NCBI RefSeq assembly: GCF_018982885.2
Contig: NZ_CP081848.1
Coordinates: 3,658,001-3,722,000, forward strand
Length of the DNA stretch: 64,000 nt
Source: Polymorphobacter megasporae
GTDB taxonomy: Bacteria; Pseudomonadota; Alphaproteobacteria; Sphingomonadales; Sphingomonadaceae
Reading direction: 5' to 3'
This document shows positions 1 to 8,701 of the stretch, piece by piece (position 1 is the first letter of the stretch; the number at the start of each line of letters is the position of its first letter). The notes beneath the pieces were generated by a model. It was given only the letters and a program-made list of their open reading frames with translations. It searched no databases and was not told the DNA's origin. The translations under genes were made by a program, and so were the position numbers.

Positions 1-1306
1 CGACGGTCCACACCTGCGTGCGGATGTCGGGGACCGCGACGATCTCCCAGAACGCGCCGCGCGTCATCGGGCCGAGGCCGAACAGCCGCGGATGCGCCTC
101 GCCGTTCGCGCCGATCAGCCGCGACTGCGAGTCGACGTCGAGTCCGAGCCGGGCCGGATCGGCGCGGGCGTGACCGGCCTCGATCAGCGACCGCAGCACC
201 GGCTCGGACGACCGCGCGAGGTCGCCCTGCGGCCCGGTGCAATTGACGATGCGGCGGACATGCAATGTGGTTTCGGCGTCCGCCCCGCGCGGGCGGTAGG
301 TGACCGCGACGCCGGTGCCCTCGGGGACGTACGCCGACGGCTTGCCGCCGACGATGCTCAGCTGCCCGCGCGCGACCATCGCGTCGATCTTGGCGGCGAC
401 AGCGGGGGCGAGGCGGTGGCGGTGGACGTCCCACCACGGGCGCAGGTGGCGGAGGAAGCGCGCGCGTTCGTCTTCGCTCGCCGACAGCCAAAGGCCCTGC
501 GTGAACGGACGCAGTTCGTCGACCGCCGCGCGCCAGCCGATGTCGCCGGCGCGCTCGCGGATTTCGGCGAGGAGCGCGGAGGCGACCGTCGTCGGCTTCT
601 CGTTACGATCCCCCGCCGGCCCCGGCGGAACGTGCGGGCGCGGCAGCAATCCGCGCCGCGACAGCGCGACGATCTTGCCTCGGAATCCTGCCGCATCGAG
701 CGACAGCGCGACGTCTACCATCGTCAGCCCGGTGCCGATCAGCATCACCGTGTCGTCGGCGGTCAGCCCGTCGACCGTCGCCGGGTCCCACGGGTCGGGG
801 GCGTAGATGTCGCCCGGCAACGCGTCGGGATCGAGTCCCGGGGGCGCGTGCGGCGGAAGGTTGCCGACCGCGACGACGAGCGCGTCGACCGGGAGGCTCC
901 GCCCGTCGGCGAGCCCGACGATTACCCCGTCGTCCGATACCGTCGCCGAGATGGCCTCGTCTCGAACCAGCACAAGCCGGTCGCCAGCGCGCGCCGACGA
1001 GCGTTCAAGGAGTTCGCCGAGATATTCGCCGTACTGCTGGCGCTGGACGAAGCTGCCGCCGTCGCCGAGCCCGCGCGCGGTGCACCATTCGGCGAAATGC
1101 GCGGGTCGGTCGCTGAGCGCGCTCATGTTGCCGGCGCGGACGTTGAGCAGGTGCGACGGGTGCGGCGCGGAGTAAGCAGTCCCGCGCCCGAACACCGGGC
1201 GCCGCTCGATCAGCGTCGCCTGCGGCCCGGCGTGGCGGAGGATGTTGATCGCGAGGAGCGAGCCGGAGAAGCCCGCGCCGACGATCGCGACCGATTTGTA
1301 GATCAT
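1..1306 (-). CDS. FAD/NAD(P)-binding protein (NAD_binding_9 type), C-terminus outside window
   Basis: The reading frame opens with MIYKSVAIVGAGFSGSLLA, a textbook dinucleotide-binding GxGxxG fold at residues 8-13. It continues past the window edge, so the last residues are missing. Further along, GRGTAYSAPHPSHLLNVRAG and a second glycine-rich segment (MLIGTGLTMVD) match the flavoproteins often annotated as FAD-NAD(P)-binding or hydroxyacylglutathione-type oxidoreductases. The substrate of this family is not known. The start is the ATG at 1306, which gives the complete Rossmann strand. A perfect 9-bp hairpin separates it from the next gene upstream on the same strand. Long open frames on the other strand here are products of GC-rich third positions. 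Confidence 0.85.
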   Translation of the reverse strand, partial: MIYKSVAIVGAGFSGSLLAINILRHAGPQATLIERRPVFGRGTAYSAPHPSHLLNVRAGNMSALSDRPAHFAEWCTARGLGDGGSFVQRQQYGEYLGELLERSSARAGDRLVLVRDEAISATVSDDGVIVGLADGRSLPVDALVVAVGNLPPHAPPGLDPDALPGDIYAPDPWDPATVDGLTADDTVMLIGTGLTMVDVALSLDAAGFRGKIVALSRRGLLPRPHVPPGPAGDRNEKPTTVASALLAEIRERAGDIGWRAAVDELRPFTQGLWLSASEDERARFLRHLRPWWDVHRHRLAPAVAAKIDAMVARGQLSIVGGKPSAYVPEGTGVAVTYRPRGADAETTLHVRRIVNCTGPQGDLARSSEPVLRSLIEAGHARADPARLGLDVDSQSRLIGANGEAHPRLFGLGPMTRGAFWEIVAVPDIRTQVWTV

Positions 1307-1312
1307 AGCCGT

Positions 1313-1335
1313 CCCTCTCCCCTTGAGGGAGAGGG
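1313..1335. terminator. Hairpin between two minus-strand genes
   Basis: CCCTCTCCC, a 5-base loop and GGGAGAGGG form a perfect 9-bp stem in the 57-bp gap between the flavin monooxygenase gene (ending at 1364) and the flavoprotein gene (starting at 1306). There is no clear T-run, so it may be a weak terminator or a member of the short GC-rich palindromes seen at 4455 and elsewhere. Confidence 0.4.
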
Positions 1336-1363
1336 GAGAAGGAGCGCCGTGCTGCTTGGAGAG

Positions 1364-2416
1364 TCAGAGCGGCCCATGCATCATCCTCGGCAGCACATGC
1401 CGCGCAAACAGATCCGCCTCCGCCGCGTGCGGATAGCCCGACAGGATGAACGCCTCGATCCCCATCGCCTGATACGCCTGCAGTTTCGCCAGCACCTGAT
1501 CAGGATCGCCGACGATCGCCGCGCCGCAGCCCGAGCGCGCGCGGCCGATGCCGGTCCAGAGGTTGTCCTCAGCATAGCCCTCGTTGCCGGCGCTCGCGCG
1601 GAGTTCGGCCTGACGGCGGACACCCTCCGACTGCGAGTCGAGCGACTTGGCGCGGATCGCGTCGCCGGTCGCGGCGTCGAGCTTCGACAGCAGGCGGGAG
1701 GCGGCATCGCGCGCTTCGGCTTCGGTGTCGCGGACGACGACGTGGACGCGGTAGCCGAACTTGAGCGTGCGGCCGTGGTTCGCAGCGCGAGCGCGCATGT
1801 CGTCGAGAATCGCCTGCACGGCAGGCATCGTGTCGGGCCACATCAGATAGACGTCGGCTTGGCGGGCGGCGGCTTCGCGCGCGTCGGGCGACAGGCCGCC
1901 GAAATACAGCAAAGGGCATTTGCCGCTGAGCGTCGTCGCGGCGGGAGGGTCGAGCTTGAGCTGCCAATGCTCGCCCTGATGATCGAGCGGCTGGCCGTTG
2001 AGCAGGGTCTTGAGAATGCTCATTAATTCGACGGTGCGGGCATATCGCGGCGCACTCGCCAGCGTCTCGCCGGGCATGTCGGAACTGATGATATTCACCG
2101 TCAACCGTCCGCCAAGCATCCGGTCGAGCGTGGCGATCTGCCGCGCGAGTTGCGGCGGCCACGTCTCCGCGACCCGCACCGCAAGCAGCAGGCGGATCCG
2201 CCGCGTCAGCACCGCGATCCCCGCGGCGAAGGCGGTCGCGTCGATCCCGAGCGCATAACCCGACGGCAGCAGGACGTTGTCGAATCCGCCCGCCTCGGCG
2301 CCGAGGACGATGTCGCGGCAATGCTCCCAGCTCGACTTCAGCTTCGCGTCGGGGACACCGAGGAATTCATAGTCGTCGTCGCACAGCGCCGAGAACCAGC
2401 TGACTTCGCAGCTCAT
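1364..2416 (-). CDS. LLM-class flavin-dependent monooxygenase, SsuD-like
   Basis: A 350-residue member of the bacterial luciferase-like TIM-barrel family, closest in pattern to FMNH2-dependent alkanesulfonate monooxygenase. It has an N-terminal VSWFSALCDDDYEF strand, LLAVRVAETWPP, RLTVNIISSDMPGE and a C-terminal ILSGYPHAAEADLFARHVLP. SsuD proteins show the same SGYPH-E-A-F-G/A-V-P tail. The family uses reduced flavin and O2 to cleave C-S bonds or oxidise related substrates, and needs a separate flavin reductase, which is not seen nearby. The ATG at 2416 overlaps the stop of the aldo-keto reductase gene by four bases (ATGA), so the two are probably translationally coupled. Earlier in-frame codons encode only low-complexity sequence. 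The exact substrate is unknown. Confidence 0.85.
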   Translation of the reverse strand: MSCEVSWFSALCDDDYEFLGVPDAKLKSSWEHCRDIVLGAEAGGFDNVLLPSGYALGIDATAFAAGIAVLTRRIRLLLAVRVAETWPPQLARQIATLDRMLGGRLTVNIISSDMPGETLASAPRYARTVELMSILKTLLNGQPLDHQGEHWQLKLDPPAATTLSGKCPLLYFGGLSPDAREAAARQADVYLMWPDTMPAVQAILDDMRARAANHGRTLKFGYRVHVVVRDTEAEARDAASRLLSKLDAATGDAIRAKSLDSQSEGVRRQAELRASAGNEGYAEDNLWTGIGRARSGCGAAIVGDPDQVLAKLQAYQAMGIEAFILSGYPHAAEADLFARHVLPRMMHGPL

Positions 2417-3327
2417 GGCAGGCGCTCGCCGAGGCTCGCCACGAGGATCGCATACCACTCGGCGCGCTCGAAGCGCACCTTGTACGCGTCCGCCGCCTCG
2501 ACGATCCGCGCCGGCTTCTGGCTGCCGACGATCGGAATCGGCTTGGCCGGGTGCGCCATGATCCACGCATAGGCGACCGCAGCGCGGCTCACGTTGTATT
2601 TATCGGCATGGGTGTCGAGCGCGGCTCGGGTTGCGGTAACCCGGTCGTCGGCGGCATCGTTGCTCGCCAGCCGCCCCTTGCCTAGCGGCGACCAAGCCAA
2701 AACTGCCATCCCGTATTCCATCGCCCGGTCGATCCGTCCATCGAACAGCGGCGCGAGACTAAGTGGCGAGAACTCATCCTGGGTCGAGGCCAGCGGAATA
2801 TTCAGATATGATTTGAGGACTGCCGTCTGCGATGGGGTATGGTTCGACACCCCGACGCTGACGATCTTGCCCTGTAGCACCAGCTCCTCGAGCGTCGCTG
2901 CGGTCTCGGCCGGATGCGCGAGCAGGTCGGGGCGGTGTATTTGCCAAAGGTCGATGCGTTCGGTTCGCAGCCGCTTGAGCGAGGCGTCGACCGCCTCGAT
3001 GATGTAGGCGGGCGACGAATCGTACGGCACGCCCAGCCGGATCCCGCCCTTCGACGCCAGCACCATCTTATCGCGCAGCGCCGGAGCTTCGGTGAAGACG
3101 CGCCCGAGTAGATCCTCCGCAGCGCCAAATCGCTCGGCGTTGTCGGGGCCGTAGATGTCGGCGGTGTCGAACAGCGTGATGCCCGCCTCGAACGCCGCCT
3201 CGACCCGAACCCGCGCGGCAGCGACGTCGTCGCCGGAAAACCGCCACATGCCCCATGCGAGGGGCGAGACGAGCATCCCGGACTTGCCGAGAAGGCGCGG
3301 TTCGGACGAAAGGATGATTTCGGTCAT
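2413..3327 (-). CDS. Aldo/keto reductase
   Basis: 304 residues with the AKR TIM barrel. The catalytic tetrad can be read as Asp and Tyr in TLFDTADIYG, Lys in MVLASKGGIRLG and His in LWQIHRPD. The C-terminal NADPH site is present (PIPIVGSQKPARIVEA). The pattern resembles YdhF-type reductases. The ATG at 3327 is preferred over a GTG one codon earlier. The gene is coupled by a 4-base overlap to the downstream flavin monooxygenase and is divergent from the Gfo/Idh/MocA gene, with only about 29 bp between starts, so the control regions must overlap coding sequence. The substrate is not deducible. Confidence 0.88.
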   Translation of the reverse strand: MTEIILSSEPRLLGKSGMLVSPLAWGMWRFSGDDVAAARVRVEAAFEAGITLFDTADIYGPDNAERFGAAEDLLGRVFTEAPALRDKMVLASKGGIRLGVPYDSSPAYIIEAVDASLKRLRTERIDLWQIHRPDLLAHPAETAATLEELVLQGKIVSVGVSNHTPSQTAVLKSYLNIPLASTQDEFSPLSLAPLFDGRIDRAMEYGMAVLAWSPLGKGRLASNDAADDRVTATRAALDTHADKYNVSRAAVAYAWIMAHPAKPIPIVGSQKPARIVEAADAYKVRFERAEWYAILVASLGERLP

Positions 3328-3356
3328 CACCGGCTTTTGGCACAGGGACGCGACGA

Positions 3357-4436
3357 ATGGGAGACACGATCCGCTGGGGTATCGTCGGCGCGGGGATGAT
3401 GGCGATCGAGCATATCGCCAACCTCAAGCTGACACCCGGAAGCAGCATCGTCGCGCTGGTCGATCCGGTGGCGACGTCGATCGAGCGGGCGCAGGCGGCG
3501 ATCGGGGCGGACGTCACGGTCTATGCCGATCCGGCGGCGCTCGCGGCGAGCGGAACGGTCGACGCGGTGCTGATCGCGTCGCCGAACTTCACGCATCACG
3601 AAGTCCTCGGGCCGCTGCTCGATGCGCGCCTCAACATCCTGTGTGAAAAACCGCTGGCGACGACGCTCGACGATGCCCGCGACATCGCCGCGCGGGTGGC
3701 GGGGTACGACAAGGTGTTCTGGACCGGCATGGAATATCGCTACATGCCGCCTGCCGCCGAGTTCATCGCGCAGGTTCATCGCGGGCGGGTCGGCCACCTC
3801 AAGATGCTGTCGATCCGCGAGCATCGCTTCCCGTTCCTCGTCAAGGTCGGCGACTGGAACCGCTTCAACCGCAACACCGGCGGGACGATGGTCGAGAAAT
3901 GCTGCCACTTTTTCGACCTGATGCGCGTCATCGTCGAAAGCGAGCCGGTGCGCGTGTTCTGTTCGGGCGCGGCGGGGGTCAACCACCGCGACGAGACATA
4001 CGGCGGCGAGGTCCCCGACATCATCGACAATAGCTTCACCACGGTCGACTTCGCCAACGGCGTCCGCGCCATGCTCGACCTCAGCATGTTCGCCGACGGC
4101 GCGGAGAACCAGGAGGAGATCGTCGCGGTCGGCGACGCTGCGCGGCTAGACTGTCTGATCCCGGCGGGCGAGATCGTCTACTCACCCCGCGTCGGCTTCA
4201 TGAACCCCAAGCGGGTCGAGCGCAGCCACGTCGCGGTCGACCCGGCGGCATTGAGCGCCGGCCAGCACCACGGCGCGACCTTCTACCAGCACCAGGCCTT
4301 CGCCGCCGCCGTCCGAGGCGACGGGCCGGTCGCGGTCACCGCCGACGACGGCCTGCGCGCGGTGGCGATGGGGCTGGCGGCGGAGATCAGCGCGCGCGAG
4401 CACCGCGTGGTGGAGATGGGGGAGCTGGGGTTGTAG
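3357..4436 (+). CDS. Gfo/Idh/MocA family NAD(P)-dependent oxidoreductase
   Basis: 359 residues. The N-terminal Rossmann fold (IRWGIVGAGMMAIEHIANL) is followed by the family signature CEKPLATT at about residue 100, in which the Lys is catalytic, and by the C-terminal alpha/beta substrate domain (GGTMVEKCCHFFDLMR). Relatives oxidise sugars, inositols or similar polyols. The gene is divergent from the AKR/monooxygenase pair, and a TonB receptor gene follows in the same direction, which may mean a shared substrate. The start is the ATG at 3357, directly before the Rossmann strand, with AGGGACG upstream. Confidence 0.88.
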   Translation: MGDTIRWGIVGAGMMAIEHIANLKLTPGSSIVALVDPVATSIERAQAAIGADVTVYADPAALAASGTVDAVLIASPNFTHHEVLGPLLDARLNILCEKPLATTLDDARDIAARVAGYDKVFWTGMEYRYMPPAAEFIAQVHRGRVGHLKMLSIREHRFPFLVKVGDWNRFNRNTGGTMVEKCCHFFDLMRVIVESEPVRVFCSGAAGVNHRDETYGGEVPDIIDNSFTTVDFANGVRAMLDLSMFADGAENQEEIVAVGDAARLDCLIPAGEIVYSPRVGFMNPKRVERSHVAVDPAALSAGQHHGATFYQHQAFAAAVRGDGPVAVTADDGLRAVAMGLAAEISAREHRVVEMGELGL

Positions 4437-4454
4437 TCTAGCGCTCCTGCTTTC

Positions 4455-4596
4455 GCCTCCCCTCCCCTTCAGGGGAGGGGTCGGGGGTGGGGAACGAGGG
4501 CGCAGCCGAGTTAGCGTCGTCCGGCACCCGAGCCCCACCCCCGGGCCGGCGCAAGTGCGCCGTCTCTCGCCCCTCCCCTGAAGGGGAGGGGGAGGC
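4455..4596. repeat. Imperfect 140-bp palindrome with CTCCCCTTCAGGGGAG ends
   Basis: The 296-bp gap between the dehydrogenase and the TonB receptor has no gene. It holds an imperfect long palindrome. GCCTCCCCTCCCCTTCAGGG at the left is mirrored by GCCCCTCCCCTGAAGGGGAG at the right, and GGGGGTGGGG/CCCCACCCCC lie inside. Each arm is itself a hairpin. The remaining 130 bp leads to a GGGGAGGA ribosome-binding site. The element may act as a terminator for the upstream gene. Confidence 0.7.
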
Positions 4597-4732
4597 AGTG
4601 TCACCACAAAGCGACAATCCGCGCCCGAAGATAGGCTTTACCGCCACAGCGAATTGCTTTCGCGACCCGGGGCGACCAAAGCGGCAACGCAATCAGGCGG
4701 CAAACCGCCGGTTATTTCGGGGAGGATATTGA

Positions 4733-7117
4733 ATGTCGCTGCGCTCGTTGATGCTGGCTGGGACCATACGGGCGGTGGCGCTGCCGTTCGCGGCGACTGC
4801 ACAGCAGGCCGCGACCCCTGCCCCGGCAGTCGACACCACGGCGGCGGTGGCTGCCGCCGCCGACGACATCGGCGCGGACATCATCGTCACCGCGCAAAAG
4901 CGCCCCGAGCGGTTGCAGGACGTGCCGGTGGCAGTGTCGGTGATCAACGGCGCGGCGCTCGCGGCGACCGGCAAGGTCAACCTCGAGGGTGCGCAATATC
5001 TCGTACCGTCGCTCAACTTCCTCAAGTCGGGGACGACGCTCAATCAGTCGCTGTTCCTGCGCGGCGTCGGCACCGCGACCTTCTCGATCGCGGGCGAGCC
5101 GTCGGTGTCGACCGTCCTCGACGGCGTCGTCCTCAGCCGTGCCGGCGAGGCGTTCAGCGACCTCGTCGATGTCGAGCGGATCGAAGTCCTGCGCGGGCCT
5201 CAGGGCACGCTGTTCGGCAAGAACGCAAGCGCGGGCGTGATCAACATCGTCTCGGTCAAGCCCGGCGACGTCCTTGGCGGCTATGTCGAGGCGAGCTATT
5301 TCAGCGCCGCCGAATACCGCCTGCGCGCCGCGGTCGACGTGCCGTTCTCGTCGACCGTTCGCGCCCGGGTCAACGGGTTCTACGACGACTATAAGGGCAA
5401 CATCTTCAACGTCGCGCCGACGGTGAACCGCAAGGTCAACGGCTTCGAGCATTACGGCGTCCGCGCGATCGTCGAGGGCGACGCGACCGAAACCCTCAAG
5501 CTGACTGCGATCGGCGACTATCACCGCAACAACGACGACTGCTGCGCCGAGGTCATCGCCACGCCGCCCTTGAACGCCGCCGGGCAGGTCATCGCCAACC
5601 CGACGACCGCGGTGCTGCCGGCCCCGCTCGGCGTCAACAGCCGCACGATCGACCAGAACCTCGTCACCCGGACGAAGGAGACCGGCTACGGCTTCTCGCT
5701 CCAGGGCGACCTTAACCTCGGCGATTTGGTCGTCACGTCGATCACCGCGTATCGCAACTACAAGAACGAGGAGATCCGCGACGGCGATTTCCTGCCCGCG
5801 GCGTATCTCGGCTTCAACCAACTCCACGACGACGGGCCGCAGACCGGGGACACGTTCAGCCAGGAATTCCGCCTGACGTCGCCCGCCGACAAGCCGCTGA
5901 CCTATGTCCTCGGGGCCTATTATTCGAACGCCAAGTCGGAGCGGATCTTCACCCGCACCGACCAGGTCTGCGGCGCACTCGTCGCTCCCGCGCCGACGGT
6001 GCTGACGCCATGCACGAGCCCGCTCGCCGCGCCGTCGACTTTCCCGACCGGGACCGCCGACTTCGGCTCGAAGTTCGAGAACCTCGCGCTGTTCGGCCAG
6101 GGGACGTACCGCCTGCTCGACAACCTCCGGCTGATCGGCGGGCTGCGGTACACCCACGACAAGCTCGACGTCTTCGAGACGCGCGTCACGACGCTCGCCG
6201 GACCGGGGATCAACCCGAGCTTCGATGCGGGGGTGTTCGCCGGCGGCGCACCGAACGGCGTCCCGTTCCGCACCGGCACGTCGAAGGACAATGTCTCGGG
6301 AAAGGCCGGCGTGCAGTACGACATCAGCCACGGCTCGACGGCGTACGCGACCTACGCGCGCGGCTACAAGGGCCCGGCGTATAACGTATTCTACAACCTG
6401 ACGACGACCGGGACCAACGTGATCGAGGCCGAGACGTCGAACGCGTATGAGATCGGGCTGAAGAACACGCTGCTCGGCGGCAAGCTGACGGTCAACCTCG
6501 CCGGCTACCTCGCCAAGTATCACAACTTCCAGGCGAACAACCCCGACCTCGCGGGCGGCGTCGTCGTCACGCGCTTCACCAACGCCGGCGATGTCTCAAC
6601 GCGCGGCGGCGAGCTCGACCTGCTCTATCGCCCGATCCGCGACCTCAACGTCACCGGCGGCCTCGCCTACACCGACGCGCACGTCGACAAGTTCAAGATC
6701 CCCGCCGTCGCCCCCGGAGCCGCCGCCCCGGCGGTCATCGCGCCGGGCACCCCGCTCGGCTTCGCGCCGAAGTGGAAGGGCAGCCTCGGCGCCGACTATC
6801 GTATCCGCACCGACAGTCTGCCGGTCGACTTCTTCGTCGGCGCGCAGGGGTCCTTCCAGTCGAGCGAGCTCGCATTGTTCGCCGCCGACGCGGTTCAGCG
6901 CCGGCTGGGAACGATCGGGGCGTATGGCTTGGTCAACCTCCAGGCCGGGATCACCGACCACGCCGACAAGTATAAGCTGACGTTCCAGGTGCGGAACCTG
7001 TTCGACAAGGCGTTCGCCGCGGCGATCACCAACGGCGGGCCGGGCGGGTCGTACCGGTACCAGATTCCGCGCGATGCGGACCGCTATTACGGTGTGACGG
7101 GGCGAGTGAATTTCTGA
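4733..7117 (+). CDS. TonB-dependent outer-membrane receptor
   Basis: 794 residues. A signal peptide (about residues 1-24, ending ATAQQA) is followed by the plug domain typical of sphingomonad receptors (DIIVTAQKRPERLQDVPVAV). The plug contains VERIEVLRGPQGTLFGKN and SAGVINIVSVKP. The rest is a beta-barrel with alternating aromatic segments, ending in RVNF with the C-terminal aromatic required for outer-membrane insertion. These receptors import siderophores or bulky organic molecules with TonB-ExbBD energy. No iron-specific sign or carbohydrate-specific partner is visible. The start is chosen from the GGGGAGGA site 7 bp upstream. A repeat element separates the gene from the convergent MFS gene. 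Confidence 0.93.
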   Translation: MSLRSLMLAGTIRAVALPFAATAQQAATPAPAVDTTAAVAAAADDIGADIIVTAQKRPERLQDVPVAVSVINGAALAATGKVNLEGAQYLVPSLNFLKSGTTLNQSLFLRGVGTATFSIAGEPSVSTVLDGVVLSRAGEAFSDLVDVERIEVLRGPQGTLFGKNASAGVINIVSVKPGDVLGGYVEASYFSAAEYRLRAAVDVPFSSTVRARVNGFYDDYKGNIFNVAPTVNRKVNGFEHYGVRAIVEGDATETLKLTAIGDYHRNNDDCCAEVIATPPLNAAGQVIANPTTAVLPAPLGVNSRTIDQNLVTRTKETGYGFSLQGDLNLGDLVVTSITAYRNYKNEEIRDGDFLPAAYLGFNQLHDDGPQTGDTFSQEFRLTSPADKPLTYVLGAYYSNAKSERIFTRTDQVCGALVAPAPTVLTPCTSPLAAPSTFPTGTADFGSKFENLALFGQGTYRLLDNLRLIGGLRYTHDKLDVFETRVTTLAGPGINPSFDAGVFAGGAPNGVPFRTGTSKDNVSGKAGVQYDISHGSTAYATYARGYKGPAYNVFYNLTTTGTNVIEAETSNAYEIGLKNTLLGGKLTVNLAGYLAKYHNFQANNPDLAGGVVVTRFTNAGDVSTRGGELDLLYRPIRDLNVTGGLAYTDAHVDKFKIPAVAPGAAAPAVIAPGTPLGFAPKWKGSLGADYRIRTDSLPVDFFVGAQGSFQSSELALFAADAVQRRLGTIGAYGLVNLQAGITDHADKYKLTFQVRNLFDKAFAAAITNGGPGGSYRYQIPRDADRYYGVTGRVNF

Positions 7118-7120
7118 CCT

Positions 7121-7270
7121 AAAATCCTCCCTCGCTCTTGCGGGGGAGGGGGACCGCGCCGCTCCAGGCGTGGTGGAGGGGCATTCCGCAACGAGACTTC
7201 GGCTCGGAAACCCCCTCCACCATCGCGAAGAGCGATGGACCCCCTCCCCCGAAGACGGGGGAGGATCTTA
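7121..7270. repeat. 150-bp palindromic intergenic element, copy A
   Basis: The element lies between the convergent receptor and MFS genes. It begins AAAATCCTCCCTCGC and ends GGGGGAGGATCTTA. Internal inverted blocks include GGTGGAGGGG and CCCCTCCACC. Its reverse complement closely follows the element at 14207-14354, including the ends, the TGGTGGAGGG block and the CCATCGC segments, so both belong to one dispersed family. It just overlaps the MFS stop codon. Confidence 0.75.
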
Positions 7271-8524
7271 AGGGTGCGCGACCCGGATCACCGGCAGCAG
7301 CACATGCACCCACAACGTCGCCGCCAGATACGCCCCTGCGCAGATCGCGAACATCGGCCAATAGCCATGCCCTGCCCCGAGCGACCACCCGGTCAACTCG
7401 AGCATCGCGCTCCCCGACAGATTCCCCGCAACTGCGCCGAGTGCAATCACCGTCCCCACCCGCGCAGTCGGGACGACATCCGACGCCAGCCCGAAGATAT
7501 TCGTCGAAAACCCCTGGTGCGCGAACAGCGCGAGGCCGATCGCCAGCGCCGCGCCCCACGGACTGCTGCTCCACAGTGCGAGCGGCATCGGCAGGATCAG
7601 CAGCGCAAAGCACAGCATCGACCGCTTGCGCGCGGCGTCGACGCTCAACCCCCGGTCGAGCAGCCGGGGGAACAGCAACCCCGACGACAGCGCCCCTGCC
7701 GCCGCCATCGCGTAGATCAGCACGATCGGCAGCCCAAGCTTACCTTGGCTCATGCCGAAGACGCGGTGGAAGAAATCGGGCATCCAAAACAGCACGAACC
7801 ACCAGACGCAGTCGGTCAGCGCCTTCGCGCCGACGATCGCCCACGTCCGCCGGTCGCGCAGCGTCTCGCTCCAGTCGATCCTCGGGCGCACCGCCGGGAC
7901 CGCGTCGACGGGGACTAGCCGCCGCGTGCCGATGATCCACGCGACCAGCCACGCGAAGCCGAGCGCACCGGTCATGATGAACGCCGCGCGCCAGCCGAAC
8001 GCGAGCGCGAGCGGCGGGATCAGCAGCGGCGTAAGGATCGCCCCGATGTTCGGCGCAATGTTTCCGATCCCGAGTGCGAGCGACCGCTGCTTGAGCGGCA
8101 GGTACACCGCCGCCGCCTTGACCGCCGCCGGCGTGCCGATCGATTCCGCCGCCGCGAGCGCGACCCGGGCGACAACGAACTGCTGGACCGACGACGCGAA
8201 GGCGTGCGCCATCCCGGCAAGGCTCCATACTGCGACGCCGATGCCGAGCGCGCGCCGCACCCCGACGCGGTCGACGAACGGACCGACGAACAGCAATGCC
8301 GCCGCCGCCGCGATCTGGAAGGTCGAGCCGAGGTGGGCGTACTGCTGGTCGCTCCAGTGGAACTCGGCCTCGAGCGTCGGCTTGAGCAGCGCCAGCACCT
8401 GCCGGTCGACGTAATTGAGCGTGATCGCGACGAACAACAGCGCGATGAGCGTGCGGCGGCGCGCCTGCATCGCTGCGGTCTCGGGCTGCACGGCAGCGTC
8501 GTCGGTCGACACGGCGTCGTGCAT
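7268..8524 (-). CDS. MFS transporter, anion:cation symporter (hexuronate/galactonate-like) type
   Basis: 418 residues with about 12 hydrophobic segments. The first helix has ITLNYVDRQVLALLKPTLEAEF, split by the NYVDR motif typical of the ExuT/DgoT-like ACS family. The loop 2-3 motif (GPFVDRVGVRRALGIG) is a version of the MFS DRxGRR signature. Relatives import sugar acids or other organic anions with protons. The start is placed at the ATG at 8524, preceded by GAGGGGAGAG. The longer frame upstream encodes a non-membrane Arg-rich stretch. The gene is convergent with the TonB receptor gene and divergent from the histidine kinase gene. The substrate is not determinable. Confidence 0.87.
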   Translation of the reverse strand: MHDAVSTDDAAVQPETAAMQARRRTLIALLFVAITLNYVDRQVLALLKPTLEAEFHWSDQQYAHLGSTFQIAAAAALLFVGPFVDRVGVRRALGIGVAVWSLAGMAHAFASSVQQFVVARVALAAAESIGTPAAVKAAAVYLPLKQRSLALGIGNIAPNIGAILTPLLIPPLALAFGWRAAFIMTGALGFAWLVAWIIGTRRLVPVDAVPAVRPRIDWSETLRDRRTWAIVGAKALTDCVWWFVLFWMPDFFHRVFGMSQGKLGLPIVLIYAMAAAGALSSGLLFPRLLDRGLSVDAARKRSMLCFALLILPMPLALWSSSPWGAALAIGLALFAHQGFSTNIFGLASDVVPTARVGTVIALGAVAGNLSGSAMLELTGWSLGAGHGYWPMFAICAGAYLAATLWVHVLLPVIRVAHP

Positions 8525-8701
8525 CGTCTCTCCCCTCGCGTTGACGTCGACCCTGGCGACAGCGGCGCGGCGGGTCAATCGGCGGCGCCCGAACTCCTTG
8601 TAAAACCACGTCGACCGGATGCATCGCCACGCGGGCGTCAAAATGTCGGAACCGGGCTGATCATTGCGCGTTTTTGAAATATTCGTGCCACATTCGCGGA
8701 C

